Shown piece by piece: positions 13,317 through 23,700 of a stretch of DNA of 25,305 bases. The stretch covers positions 1-25,305 of the forward strand of contig JBKQVT010000036.1 of assembly GCA_052139835.1 (NCBI GenBank), in the 5' to 3' direction. How positions within the stretch are numbered: the stretch's first letter is position 1; each line of letters starts with the position of its first letter. Origin of the DNA: JBKQVT01 sp052139835. Its GTDB lineage: Bacteria > Planctomycetota > Planctomycetia > Pirellulales > Thermoguttaceae. The notes under the pieces are model-generated. The model ran no database searches. It saw only the letters and a list, made by a program, of their open reading frames with translations, and had not been told where the DNA came from. Both the position numbers and the translations under genes were made by a program.

Positions 13317-13577
13317 ATGACGCGCATTCCACTTCCCGACTGGGAAAAGCAAACCAAGGACCAACGCCTGGAGATGAGCACGGCGGAGATCGGGCTCCCC
13401 GTGCGGACGGTCAATTGCCTGGAAGACCACGGCGTCTTCACGGTGGAACAACTGCTCGGTTGCACGCCGGAGAAACTCCTGAGCTTCCCCAACTTCGGCG
13501 AGAAGACGCTGGACGAGGTCTACCGGGCCTTGGAGGCCATCGGCCTGCGCCGCAAGAAGAGTTGCTTCGCGGGGTAA
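13317..13577 (+). CDS. Stand-alone RNA polymerase alpha-CTD-like protein
   Basis: This 86-residue protein consists almost entirely of a fold matching the C-terminal domain of RNA polymerase alpha, which binds UP elements and activators. VRTVNCLEDH aligns with E. coli VRSANCLKAE, so Arg30, Asn33 and Cys34 stand for R265, N268 and C269. NFGEKTLDEV aligns with NLGKKSLTEI, retaining the Gly, Lys63 and a Ser-to-Thr at position 299. The DNA-contact residues are therefore kept while the assembly domain is absent. The ATG at 13317 has a strong GGGAGG site. It has its own promoter-like sequence and no ribosomal-protein neighbours, so it is not a broken rpoA in its usual operon. Confidence 0.88.
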   Translation: MTRIPLPDWEKQTKDQRLEMSTAEIGLPVRTVNCLEDHGVFTVEQLLGCTPEKLLSFPNFGEKTLDEVYRALEAIGLRRKKSCFAG

Positions 13578-13614
13578 AGGCAACGGCTTGCTGAGCAGTG
13601 CGACCGGTGGCTGA

Positions 13615-14475
13615 TCAATCCGGGGGGAACGGATCGCCCGCGGCGTCGCCCTTCTTGGTCGCGTCTTTCTTGGCGTCGCCCTCGGCCTTCTTGGCGCCCT
13701 CGACCTTCTTGGCGTCGCCCTCGGCCTTCTTCGCCTTGTCGGCGGCGGCGGGCTTCTTGTCGGGGGCCTTCTCCGCCGGTGTGGCAAACGGATTGGCATT
13801 CTCGTCGGCGGGCTTGGCCCCTTCGGCGGGCTTGCCCTTCTCCGCAGGCACTTCCTCAGTGTTGGCGTCTTCGCCCTCTTTCTTCACTTCACCCGCCGGC
13901 GCCGCCTTATGGCCGCCGGGCGCGGGGGGCGCGGCAAAGGGATTGTCCGGCATCTTGGCCTCGGGCGGCGGGGCCACCTCGGCGCCGCCCGGCTTCTCCG
14001 ACGGCGGACCGACCTGCGACTCCAACGTACGGCGCTCCTCGCGGTTCATCTCCTCATAGCGCTGCTTGCGGAGCTTTTCCGCCTGTTCCAGCGCGGCCAT
14101 GCGGGCGGCCGCCCGATATTGCTCCAGGTCCAGCCGCGCCGGGCCTTGCACCCGCTCCAGCGACTTCGCCACGCTGTAGGTCTTGTTCAGGTCGGCGGTC
14201 TCGAATTTCGCCCCTTGCTGGAAATCGCCTTCGGCCTCTTGCGGACGCCCCAGGTTCAGATACGCCAGGCCGCGGAAGTAATAGCAGCGCGGGTCGCGCG
14301 AACCGGCCTCGATGGCCTTGGTCAAGAACCCGTAGGCCCTCAGGTAGTCGCCGGCAAAATAAGCGTGCACGCCGTTGCCGTACATCTGCCCCAAAATGGC
14401 ATCCTGGGCCTGCACTGTCACGGCACAGATTGATAGTAATCCGCCCGCCACCAATACGACGATACTCCGCATCAT
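13615..14475 (-). CDS. Exported TPR-like protein with Lys/Ala/Pro-rich tail
   Basis: The protein is 286 residues from the ATG at 14475 (14472 is also possible), with AGGAG about 9 nt upstream. Residues 1-24 form a signal peptide ending TVQAQ. Residues 30-110 contain TPR-type helices (GVHAYFAGDYLRAYGFLTKA, then YYFRGLAYLNLGRPQEAEGD). A charged coiled region follows (AALEQAEKLRKQRYEEMN). The last 130 residues are low-complexity, rich in Lys, Ala, Glu and Pro, with three related short motifs (NPFAAPP, NPFATP, DPFPPD) and repeated KKAEGDAKK units. It is probably a periplasmic or surface-associated scaffold. The function is unknown. Confidence 0.75.
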   Translation of the reverse strand: MMRSIVVLVAGGLLSICAVTVQAQDAILGQMYGNGVHAYFAGDYLRAYGFLTKAIEAGSRDPRCYYFRGLAYLNLGRPQEAEGDFQQGAKFETADLNKTYSVAKSLERVQGPARLDLEQYRAAARMAALEQAEKLRKQRYEEMNREERRTLESQVGPPSEKPGGAEVAPPPEAKMPDNPFAAPPAPGGHKAAPAGEVKKEGEDANTEEVPAEKGKPAEGAKPADENANPFATPAEKAPDKKPAAADKAKKAEGDAKKVEGAKKAEGDAKKDATKKGDAAGDPFPPD

Positions 14476-14733
14476 GAAAGTGACTCCTGCTTGCAACGAG
14501 GCCCCGTCAACTGTGCCCACCGCCCGCGCGCGACGACAGCCGGCGCTATAGCCGATCCTAATTAACGGCAGCGAAAATAGCAAGCCTTAACTCCTGTTCC
14601 CGCTTGACCAAAAGGCCCATTTCCCCGCCGTTTCCGCGGGCGAGTCCGACGGCGCGGCTGGCCCCGGACCGCGAAATGTAGCCATAACATATTGTTATTA
14701 CAGCACTTATGACACCGGCCTCCCGGCTGCTGC
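14476..14733. other. Spacer with an AT-rich near-palindrome
   Basis: These 258 bases lie between the end of the giant gene and the start of the TPR-like gene on the same strand. No gene is seen. An AT-rich patch at 14682-14702 includes ATAACATATTGTTAT, a near-palindrome and the most AT-rich spot nearby. It could hold the TPR-gene promoter or an operator. No terminator hairpin with a T-run was found. Confidence 0.4.
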
Positions 14734-17700
14734 TCAGGGCGCGGCCCGCCGCCGGGCGTCGATCTGGCGATGCAGCGGCCGAATTTGTGCCTCCACTCCG
14801 CCGAACCGGGGCGGCCATACGCGGCCTTCGAGCTTGGCCAACGCCGCGGCGGCCTCGTCCCAACGACCCTCGTGGACCAACGCGGCCGTCAAGCCCAGCA
14901 GGCCGGTCGGCTCCAACTCCCGCAGCCGGGCGACCTGCTGCCACTGGACGATGGCCTCCGGCCAGCGGTTCTGGTGCTGGCGAATTTCGGCCAGGCGCTG
15001 GTGGCTCTCCGCTTCGTTGGGGAGCATCTCGACGATCGAGGTGTAGGCCCGCTCCGCCTCGTCGCCCTGGCCCAGCAAGGCCAGCCGCCGGCCGAGGTCT
15101 TCGTAGAGCTTGGCGTCGCGGCGGTCCAACTCGCGCCAGCGGAGCAGCGTCTCGATGGCCCCATGCTGGTCGTTCAGACGATCGTAGCATTCCAGCAGGG
15201 CCCGATAGGTCTCGGCGTCGCCGGGTTGCAACTCTTCGGCGGCGCGGAGCTGCGTGACGGCGCGGGCGTATTGCTTCCGCGCCGCATAGACCTGGCCGGC
15301 AGCCTTGCGGACGATCGCGTTGTCCTCCCCCGCGGCAGCCGCCCGGCGGTCCAACGCAGTGAGGTAGCCGTCCAGGTCCTGGGCCTCGTCCAACACCTTT
15401 TGCAACGTGGCTAGGGCCTCGGCGCGCTGGCTCTGCCTCGGACCCCAACTGACCACCGCGCCGCAGGCCGCATCCGCCGCCTCGGGCGTTTTCTTCTCTC
15501 CGGCATAGGCGCGGGCCAGGCCGCCGTAGTAACCGCCGAGCGTGTCGTCGCCGATCCCGCGGCGCGGCGCCGCGTGCTGGTGCGCCGCAATGGCCTCGCG
15601 CCAGTAGCCCGCTGACTGCTCCGGCAGCCCGCTCTCCAGGCAACCCTCGGCCAACTGGCACATGAACCACTCGCACCAGCGGTCTTTCTGGTGGAAGTAG
15701 GCGTCGGTTTCTTTCAGCAAGGCCGTCAGGTCGGCGCTGCGGGCGGTGTGGAAGCAGGCCCGCATCAAGAGGACGCGATAAGTGATGTTGTCGGCTTGAC
15801 GCCGGACCAGCGGCTGGAGGACGGCGACGGACTCGGCGTAGCGACTACGCTCTTGCAGGAGCCTGGCCAGTTTCTCTTGTCCGGCGTCGTCCAGCAGTTG
15901 GCGGCGGTGGGCGTCGAGGAGGATCTCCACGGCCCGGTCCGGACGCTTCAGTCCCTCGACGAGATAGTCGGCGATGGCGACGGCCGCCGCGCCCGACTGG
16001 CGGTTTTTGGCCGCCACTTCCCCGGCAACATGGGCGAAGTCCGCCGCCTTCTCCTGCCAGAAGCTGCCGTTGGCCGGCCCATAATAGATCGCGCGATTGC
16101 GATGCCGTTGCGACTGGAGGTCCACGCGGAGCTGGGCTAGCACGATCGCCAGCAGCCGCGGCTCCAGTTCGCCCAGGTTTCCCGCTTCCAGCCGCCACTG
16201 TGCAAACATCTGGTCGGCGCGCGACGATCCGTGGTCATTGTCGTGCCGCACCCAAGAGGGCTCCGTCTCGATCAGCGTGACCAGCAGTTCCAGGCCGTCG
16301 CGCGGGCCGATCAGGTCGTGCAGCGTCTCGGCCGTGCTGGTGATGATCGAGTCGTAATAGTAGTTGACCTGGTGCTTCACCAGTTCCGGCAGGCGATGGA
16401 AGGCGAAGCGGCGCAAGTCGCCCTCCACGCCGGGAAGGTTCTTTTCATGCGCGGTCCGGTAGAGCGCCAAGAGCTGTTCGACCACGGCGGGCCGATGGCC
16501 CTGGTCCGCCGTCTTCAACTCTTCGAGGAGCTTCTGCTGGACCGCCTCGTAGAGTGCGGCCCCCCGTCCCAACGAGACCTCGCCGTCGCGGGAAATCGCG
16601 CTCCGGTATAACTCGTAGAGCTGCTCCATGAGCCAGTAGCCCTGCTGCCGGCTGGCCGGGTGGTTTAATTGCGCCAAGAGGATCGCCGCGCCGCGGGCGA
16701 AGTGCCGCTGCCCTTCCAGATCGAACAGGAGCCGGGAGAACGCGTCGTCGGCGCTGGCCGGCAGCACGCCGCCGCAAGCGGCCTGATACTCGTCCAACGC
16801 GGCCGAGAGCAGGTCCACCGCGTCCTCGAGCCGCCCGTAGGCGGCGTACGTCGCGGCCAGGTCCTGGGCGATTTGCAAGCGGTCTATCGAGCCGGGTGTG
16901 GCCATCTGATGCAAGGCTTTTAATTGGCGGAGTTGCTCGGCGGCCAGGGCGGGTTGGGTGATCTTTCCCAGCGCGGCCAACAGTTCGGCCATCAGCCGCG
17001 GCTCGCCCGGCGACCATTGCCCCTGCCACGACCGCGCCAGCGCGGCCAGGGCCCGATCGCGGTGCGGGCCCGGCTGATTCTGCAACTCGGCGGCGCGGCG
17101 CTCGACCTGCATTTCCAGCAGGTCCAGGGCCCGCCGGTCCACGTCCGTCTTCGCCCGCCCGCGCTGCCGGGTGATCTCGTCCACGAGGCTGTCGGCGGTG
17201 GCCTCGTCGCGGACCTCGGCCAACAGGCCGCCCAGCCCTTGCAGCAGCGGGTAGACCTTGCCGGCCGTCTGCCCGACCATCGCGTCGGCCAAGGCGGCCA
17301 GGAGGCGGAAATCGTGCGTGGCGGCGTAGAACGACTGCAACTGGTCCAGGTGGTTCTGCACGTCGTTGGCCTTCTCCAGCAAGGCCGAAAAGGCCAAGGG
17401 GACGCGGGGATCGAGTTCCCGCGGCGGCGGTTGGTCCGTTTGTTGCCACAGCCGGAGGTTGCCCGTGAGGAATTTTCGCAACTCCCACTCGCTGGAAGCC
17501 TTCAAGGCCTCGACCGTCGTCCGGTCATGCGACTGCCGGCGGCCCAGCACCGTGTACCAGTCGGCCAGCAGGCGATCATCGGCCGCGGAAAGCCCGTCGC
17601 GGGCGCGGATCTTCTCAAATAGCGCGACGGCATCCGCGATGCGTCCCTGTTCGGCCAGCAGGCGGGCCAGGCTTGCGCGCCAAACGTTGCCCGCGTCGCC

Positions 17701-20700
17701 GGCGTCGATCCACCGCCGCAGGGCCGCTTCCAGTTCCTTGGGGCGATCCAGCGCCACGAGCAACTGGTACTGGAGCGCCCTCCAGCCATTTTGCTTGGGC
17801 TCGGCAGCCGCCGCGGCCTGGAGATACGCCAGCAGCCTTGGTGCCACTGCTGGCTTGCCCAGCAGTGTTCCGGCACTGCTGGACGAGCCAGCAGTGGCAC
17901 CCAATCTCTTGCGGGCCGAGAGGTTCAGCAAGGTTATCAGCGTGCGGTGCCGCAACGCGGCGGCCAACTCCGCCCCCACGTCCCTCGGCTGGTCTTCGTC
18001 GTCGCCACGTTCCGCGGCGTCCGCCTGCGGCGAAGAGGGTGCCTTCGGCTCCGGCCCGAGCAGTTCAAAGCACCCCTCGGCCACCTTGTCGAGGTCCTTG
18101 CCCAAGAGCACGTCCAGGTAGAGCCGCTCGATGGTGATCCACTGGCCAAGCGGCCTTTGGTGGCCGGCCGCTTCCTTCTGCAAATGGTCGCGGAAGCCCT
18201 GCCGGGCCAGGCGCAAGTTTTCTTCCTGCCTGCGGCGAAGCTCGCTGCGGGTGAGTTTTTCCCGGTGCTCGACCTTGCCCATGGCCGCCTGGAAGCGGGC
18301 CCCGACCATGCGGTCGGTGAGGCGATAGAGCCCCGCCACGGCAAAGGCCAGCCGCGAGGCCGGCTCCTCGGCGTCGGAGAGTTTCTCCAGCAGCGCGAAG
18401 GCCTCGTTCTCATGCTCGGCCGACCACGGCTCGGCCAGCAGCGTGCGGAACAACTGGCGGGCGGCGGCCGCACGATACGGTTGCGGCGCCCGGCGAACCT
18501 GCTCGCGGAGGAAATCCAACACCTCGGCCGGGCCGACGTGGGAAAGCACCTGCACGAGCGCCTGGCCGAGTCGATACTGCACTGCCGGGTTCGGCTCGTC
18601 GGCCCAGCGCTCGCGCACCGCGGCGGCGATCTGCTTCCAATCCTGAGGCCCAACCGCCGCGTCGTCCGGCGCGATCCAGGAGACCAGCCGCCGGAGTTCG
18701 GTCGGGCTCAGCCTGCCGGCCTCGCCACGGAGCATCTTCACCACCGCCTTGCGGACCCGCCGGCATGGGGCGCTGTGGCTGAAGTCATCGTCGTTCATGA
18801 TGTCGTTGGCCAGATCGGCCTCGGAGGGGTGGCGGGCGAAGAAGATCGCCGCCTCCGCCAGCGCCGGCTGCCACCGCTCCGACTGCCGGGCCCGCTCGAC
18901 CGCCACCCCCAGCCGCGCCGCCACGTCGGCCGGCAGCCTCTCCGGCCGCCGCCCCTCCTGGAGCCAGCGGGCGACGAGCGCGTCGGCCTCCTCCGCGCGA
19001 TCGCCCTCGGCCAGGGCAACGAGATATAGCCGATAGGCCGATCGTTCCGGCGGACTGCGCCGCACCCAGGCGGCCAGGTAATCGAGCCACTCGTCGTAAC
19101 GCCCCTGCGAACGCAGCCACCCGGCAACCGCATCGCGCAATAAATCCTCTTCCTCCGGGAGCCAGCGGATGCCCGAGCCAAGCACGCCGTCGATCCATGC
19201 ATAGGCCGCCTCGTACTGGTCGTCACTGACAAGGCTTCGGCCGTATTCCCACTGGAGCCAGTAATCGCGGGGATAATCGACGGCCAATTGCCTCCGCAGC
19301 GCCAGCGCCTCGTCGGTCTGGCGGGCAGATTCCAGGTAATCGACCTGCCGCTGCTGCCAGGTCTTTAGGGCCGAGAGGTGCTCGGGCTGCCTGGCATAGA
19401 CGGGCCGCAGCACCTTCAGGATCGAAAGCATCTCGTTGGCCGCCGCCACGCCGTGGCACTGGTCGAGGAGATAGTCGGCCAGATAGAGGTCGTCGCCGGC
19501 GGGCGGGGAATCGGGGCTCGCGGTGATTGTCCGGGTGCCACGGTTGGCTTGTCCAACCGTGCTGCCTGCACTGCTGGACGAGCCAGCAGTGGCACCCAGG
19601 GCGGCCGCCTCGGCGAGGTAGTGCCGCCGGGCCTCGTCGCGGCGGCGGGCCCCGACGAGCACGCGGTCGCGGAGCCAGTGGAGGCCCGGCTTGCCCGCCC
19701 CGGCCCGCTCCACCTTGCCAAGCTGCTCCAGCACGCGGTCCCACTGCTGCGTGGCGCGGAAGTGGAGCATCAGCACCAGCTCGTCGGCCAATTGGCGAGC
19801 CGCGGGGTTTATCCCTGCGGTTGCGTGGCGCGACCCATCCGCCGGGCTAAACCCGGCGGCTCGTTGGCGGGCTTCCACCAGCCGCGGCAGGGGTTGGCCG
19901 AGCAAGAGGACCCGCTCGCGGCCGGCAAGCTCCTCCTTCCAGGTTTGATCGAACTGGCCGCCGTCCAGGGCCGTGTACTTCAGCGTCTCCAGCCGGGTGC
20001 GGCGGCCCTGGTCGTCGGTCTCTTCGATCCGGCCGGGCCACCAGACGCCACCCACTGCGACGAAATCGCTCAACGTGGTGGTCGATGTCACTTTGCCGTC
20101 TTGCCACTCCTGGATCTGCCGGGCCGCCGCGCGGCGGGTATCGACCAGGACGCGGATTTCCCGCCGCCGGTCGCCGGGGGCCTTCAGCACCAGCCAGGTC
20201 TCGTGATCGCCTTGCGGTTTCATCTCCACCGCGTAGTCGCAGTAGGCGTGATCCAGCCGCCAGGTCATGCCGTCGGCAAGCCGCAGGGGCAAGTCGCGAA
20301 GATCCTCTGGAGTCGAGTTCCGCACGCGGCCGAGTTGGAAGGTCTTCGAGAGGACGCCACGCTGCCGGGCGTCGCACCAGGCCACGGTGGTTTGCTCATG
20401 GTCGCCGGCGGAGCGGACCAGCCAGCCCGCCGGCGAAGCGATGGCGACGGTCCGCGACCGGGCGGCCAGTTCGTTCCAGCGGGGGTCGAACGACTGCCGC
20501 TGGATCTCGATCCGCAGGCCGTCTTTGCGACCGAAGAGTTGCTCGCTCCGCAGCAGGCCTTCGGCCAGCTTCCTTGCAGCGTCCGGCCAGAGTTTTCCCT
20601 TCCTCCCCTCTCCCCTTGTGGAAGAGGGACCGGAGGTGAGGGGCTTTTCCTTCGCCGGCGCTGGCGGCAGCGGGGGGAACAGTTCGCTGAGCCACGGCTC

Positions 20701-23700
20701 AGCCTGGCTGGCCGGCTCTGGCTTCACGAACGGGTTTTCATACGCCGGCTTGCAGATGGTGTAGTTCAGTGCGTTGATTTGCCAGCCGGTGACCGAGGTA
20801 TCGTTAGTTGTGCCGGGCTCATACTGCCAGGCGGCCTCCTCGCCGTTGATCGTCTGGGCTTCCATGCGCAAGTTGTCCACGTCGCGTATCAGGCCTGACA
20901 GCGCCGTGGCCTGGGATTCGGTAGTACGTCCAGTGAATGCCCACTGCGGCTCGACATGGGTTTGTCCGGCGCCAAGAAAGGGCAACAAGGCCATAATGGG
21001 CTCGGCCGGCGCGCCGCCTGTGGTCCAGTCGAAGTTCTTTTCGTCTGACACGACCTCGCCGAAGCCGGCGTCCGAATTGACCCCGACGCCGAGCATGATC
21101 CGGCCGGTCTCCTCCGCCTCCTCGGCGGCCGCAAAGTCGAGGTTGTAGACCGGGCCTTTCGAAAGTCCCCCCACCGGCACCACGTCGCTCTCCAAAAAGC
21201 CTCGGTTGTGGGAGGCCACGCTCTCCCTCACGAGGAGTTCGGGGGACTCCTGGACCTCCTGCGTCTGGCTGATAACCAGGCTCAAGTTGGTCTTGAAGTG
21301 GGCGATCGAGCCCGGTCCGCCGACCTCGTCCCAGGTGATGGGGTGAACGGTGGAACGGATCAGCTCGATCAGGCTGTCGTAGTCCGGCTCGGCGTCCAGG
21401 TCGATCCTGCCGCGGCCCGTCTGGAAGATGGACTCGTCGCGCCCCAGCGTGGCCAGTTGCCGCAGCACGTCGCGGCGCAGCCCCAGCCGCCACGTCCCGG
21501 CGCGCTTCATCTGCTGTTGGACCAGCTCCCAATTGGCATTATCGCGCCCCTGGGCAAAGAACTTCTCGCCGTCGCGCATCTGAAAACGCCTCTTCACCCC
21601 GAACCGCTCCCGGTCGGCGTCGCTCTCCAACACCAAGAGCGACGTGTAGGGCGTGATGATGTGATACTCTTCCGACAGCGCGATGACCTCGTCGCGCACG
21701 GCCGGAGACGCGCCTTGCTGCAACAAGGCGTCGAGGTGCATGCGGGCCCAGAGCCGCGGGATGAAGCTGTTGCCCTCTTCGCCGTCTTTGAGCGTGACGC
21801 GGCCGGCCAACCGCACCGGCTTGCCCCCCTCGGTCCCCGTGAGGATCACCTCGCCGGAGAGGTCGCGATTCTCGGGCAGGTAGCGGCCGAGGATGATTTG
21901 CTGCGTGCCCAGCGGCAGGTTGGGCAGTTCTTCGGGATACACCCGCGCGGTCCGCAGGCCGCGAAACTCGACCTTCACGTCCCGTAGGGCCGGCTCGGTC
22001 ATCTCGGCGAGCAACTCGCCGGCCACGGCGACCGGGCCGCAAGAGCCGGTCACCTGGCGGACGGACCCGCCGCCCAGGGCGGCAATGGCCTTCAGCACCA
22101 GCGGCTCGAAGCTACTGCCCGTGGCCACGGCGTGGAACGTCCCCGCGTGCCCTTCGGCCAGCCGCCGCAGCCGCTTGGCAAAGGCCACCGGGTCGCCGTC
22201 GCCGGTGGTCGGGATGCCGTCGCCGATGTAGACCACCTGGGTGCCGGGCCCGCAACGCCGCAGCGCCGAGGCCATGGCCTTATCCAGATCGGTCCAGCCC
22301 AGCGAAATCCGCCCGGCGAGGAACTGCCTCGCGGCGGCGATAGCCCTGGCCTCCGCGGGACGGGACCGCTCGAAGGCCCAGTTGCAGTCCACGTCGCAGG
22401 TGGCCAGATTGATCTTGTCCTTCGGCGCCAGTGCGCCCAACAGGGCGGCGACCAGTTCGGCCTGCGCCGCCCGGCTGGCGGCGTCCATCGAGGCCGAGGT
22501 GTCGGCCAAGATGAGCAACTCGATGGGCTCGCCGTTGGGGAGCACCTCTCGCCGCCACTGGCCGCTTGCGCCCGGCGGGGTCAACTGCACCATGAAATAG
22601 CCGTCCTCCCCGCGGCGGTGTGGGATCGTCACCACGTCGGCCTCGGCCCCGGCCGTCTCCACCACCACCTCGAAGTCCTGCGTCGGCGTATACTCCTGGG
22701 CGGTGAACTCCACGCGGGCCGAATGCTCGGCCAGCGTGTTGCGGGTGGCGTGCGTCGGCGAACTGACCGAGCGGAGCGGCACGGCCGAACTCAGCTTCAC
22801 GTCGATCTCCAACTGCCGCAGCGGATGCTGCCGCAGCAACTCGCTCTGCAAGGCGTACTGGTAGCGATACGTGCCGGCGCGGAGCGGCAGCACCTGCGTG
22901 TAGGTGATCTTGATCCGCTTCTCCGACATGGCGGGGATGGGATAGACGCGGGCCTTGAAGATATTGCCGCCGGCCCATTCCAGCAGTCCCGGATCGCGGC
23001 GCTCGCGGAGGATGGTTTCGTAGATTTCGCGGGCCCGCTGTTTCTCGACCACGTCGGCCTCGACCAACTGGTCGCCGATCCACATGCCGAAGCCGGCGAT
23101 CGAGGCGTCTTGCGGCAGGGGGAAATAGAAGACGCCCTCCAACACGCCCTTGGTATGGTTGACGAACGACTCTTCGATCGTGGTCCGCGCGATCTGGTCG
23201 CGGATATCGACGGCCACCTTGTGATAGCCCACGCTCAGCGGCACGTCCCGCCCGTCGATCCGGGCCACCAGCGAGCCCAGCGACTCCTCGGTGGTCTTGC
23301 CTTCATAGCCGCGGAGCCAGAGCGGCTCCTTTTCCAGCTTCACCAACGCCTGTGTTTCGACGCGGAAGAGTTGCTTGCCGTCCACCTGGATCGTCTTGCC
23401 GCCGGGGGCGATCAGCTCGACGGGGCTGCCGGCCGCGGCGGCGATCTTCAACTCGCCCTCGAAGACGCGAACCCTCTTGGGCGAGACCAGCTCGACCAGC
23501 GTGCCGGGGCCCAGGACCAGCCGGGTTTCTTTCACCAGGCGGACCGAGACCGCGTTGGCGCCGCGGATGTCGGTGCGGAGCCAATCGCCCGGCCGCAGAA
23601 GCATCCGGGCGGCCAAGGGGGTCCAGCGGTCGGCCGTGGCCGGGCGGAGGGCCACCACGCCCTGGGAGTCGGTCACTTTGCCGATGCGGCCGTCCTCGGT

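Noticed and set aside
22737..22765. SPTHATRNTLAEH segment of the giant protein as another translated repeat
   Set aside because: The phrase resembles translated ACGC-rich repeats, but no hairpin or second copy is visible in the window.
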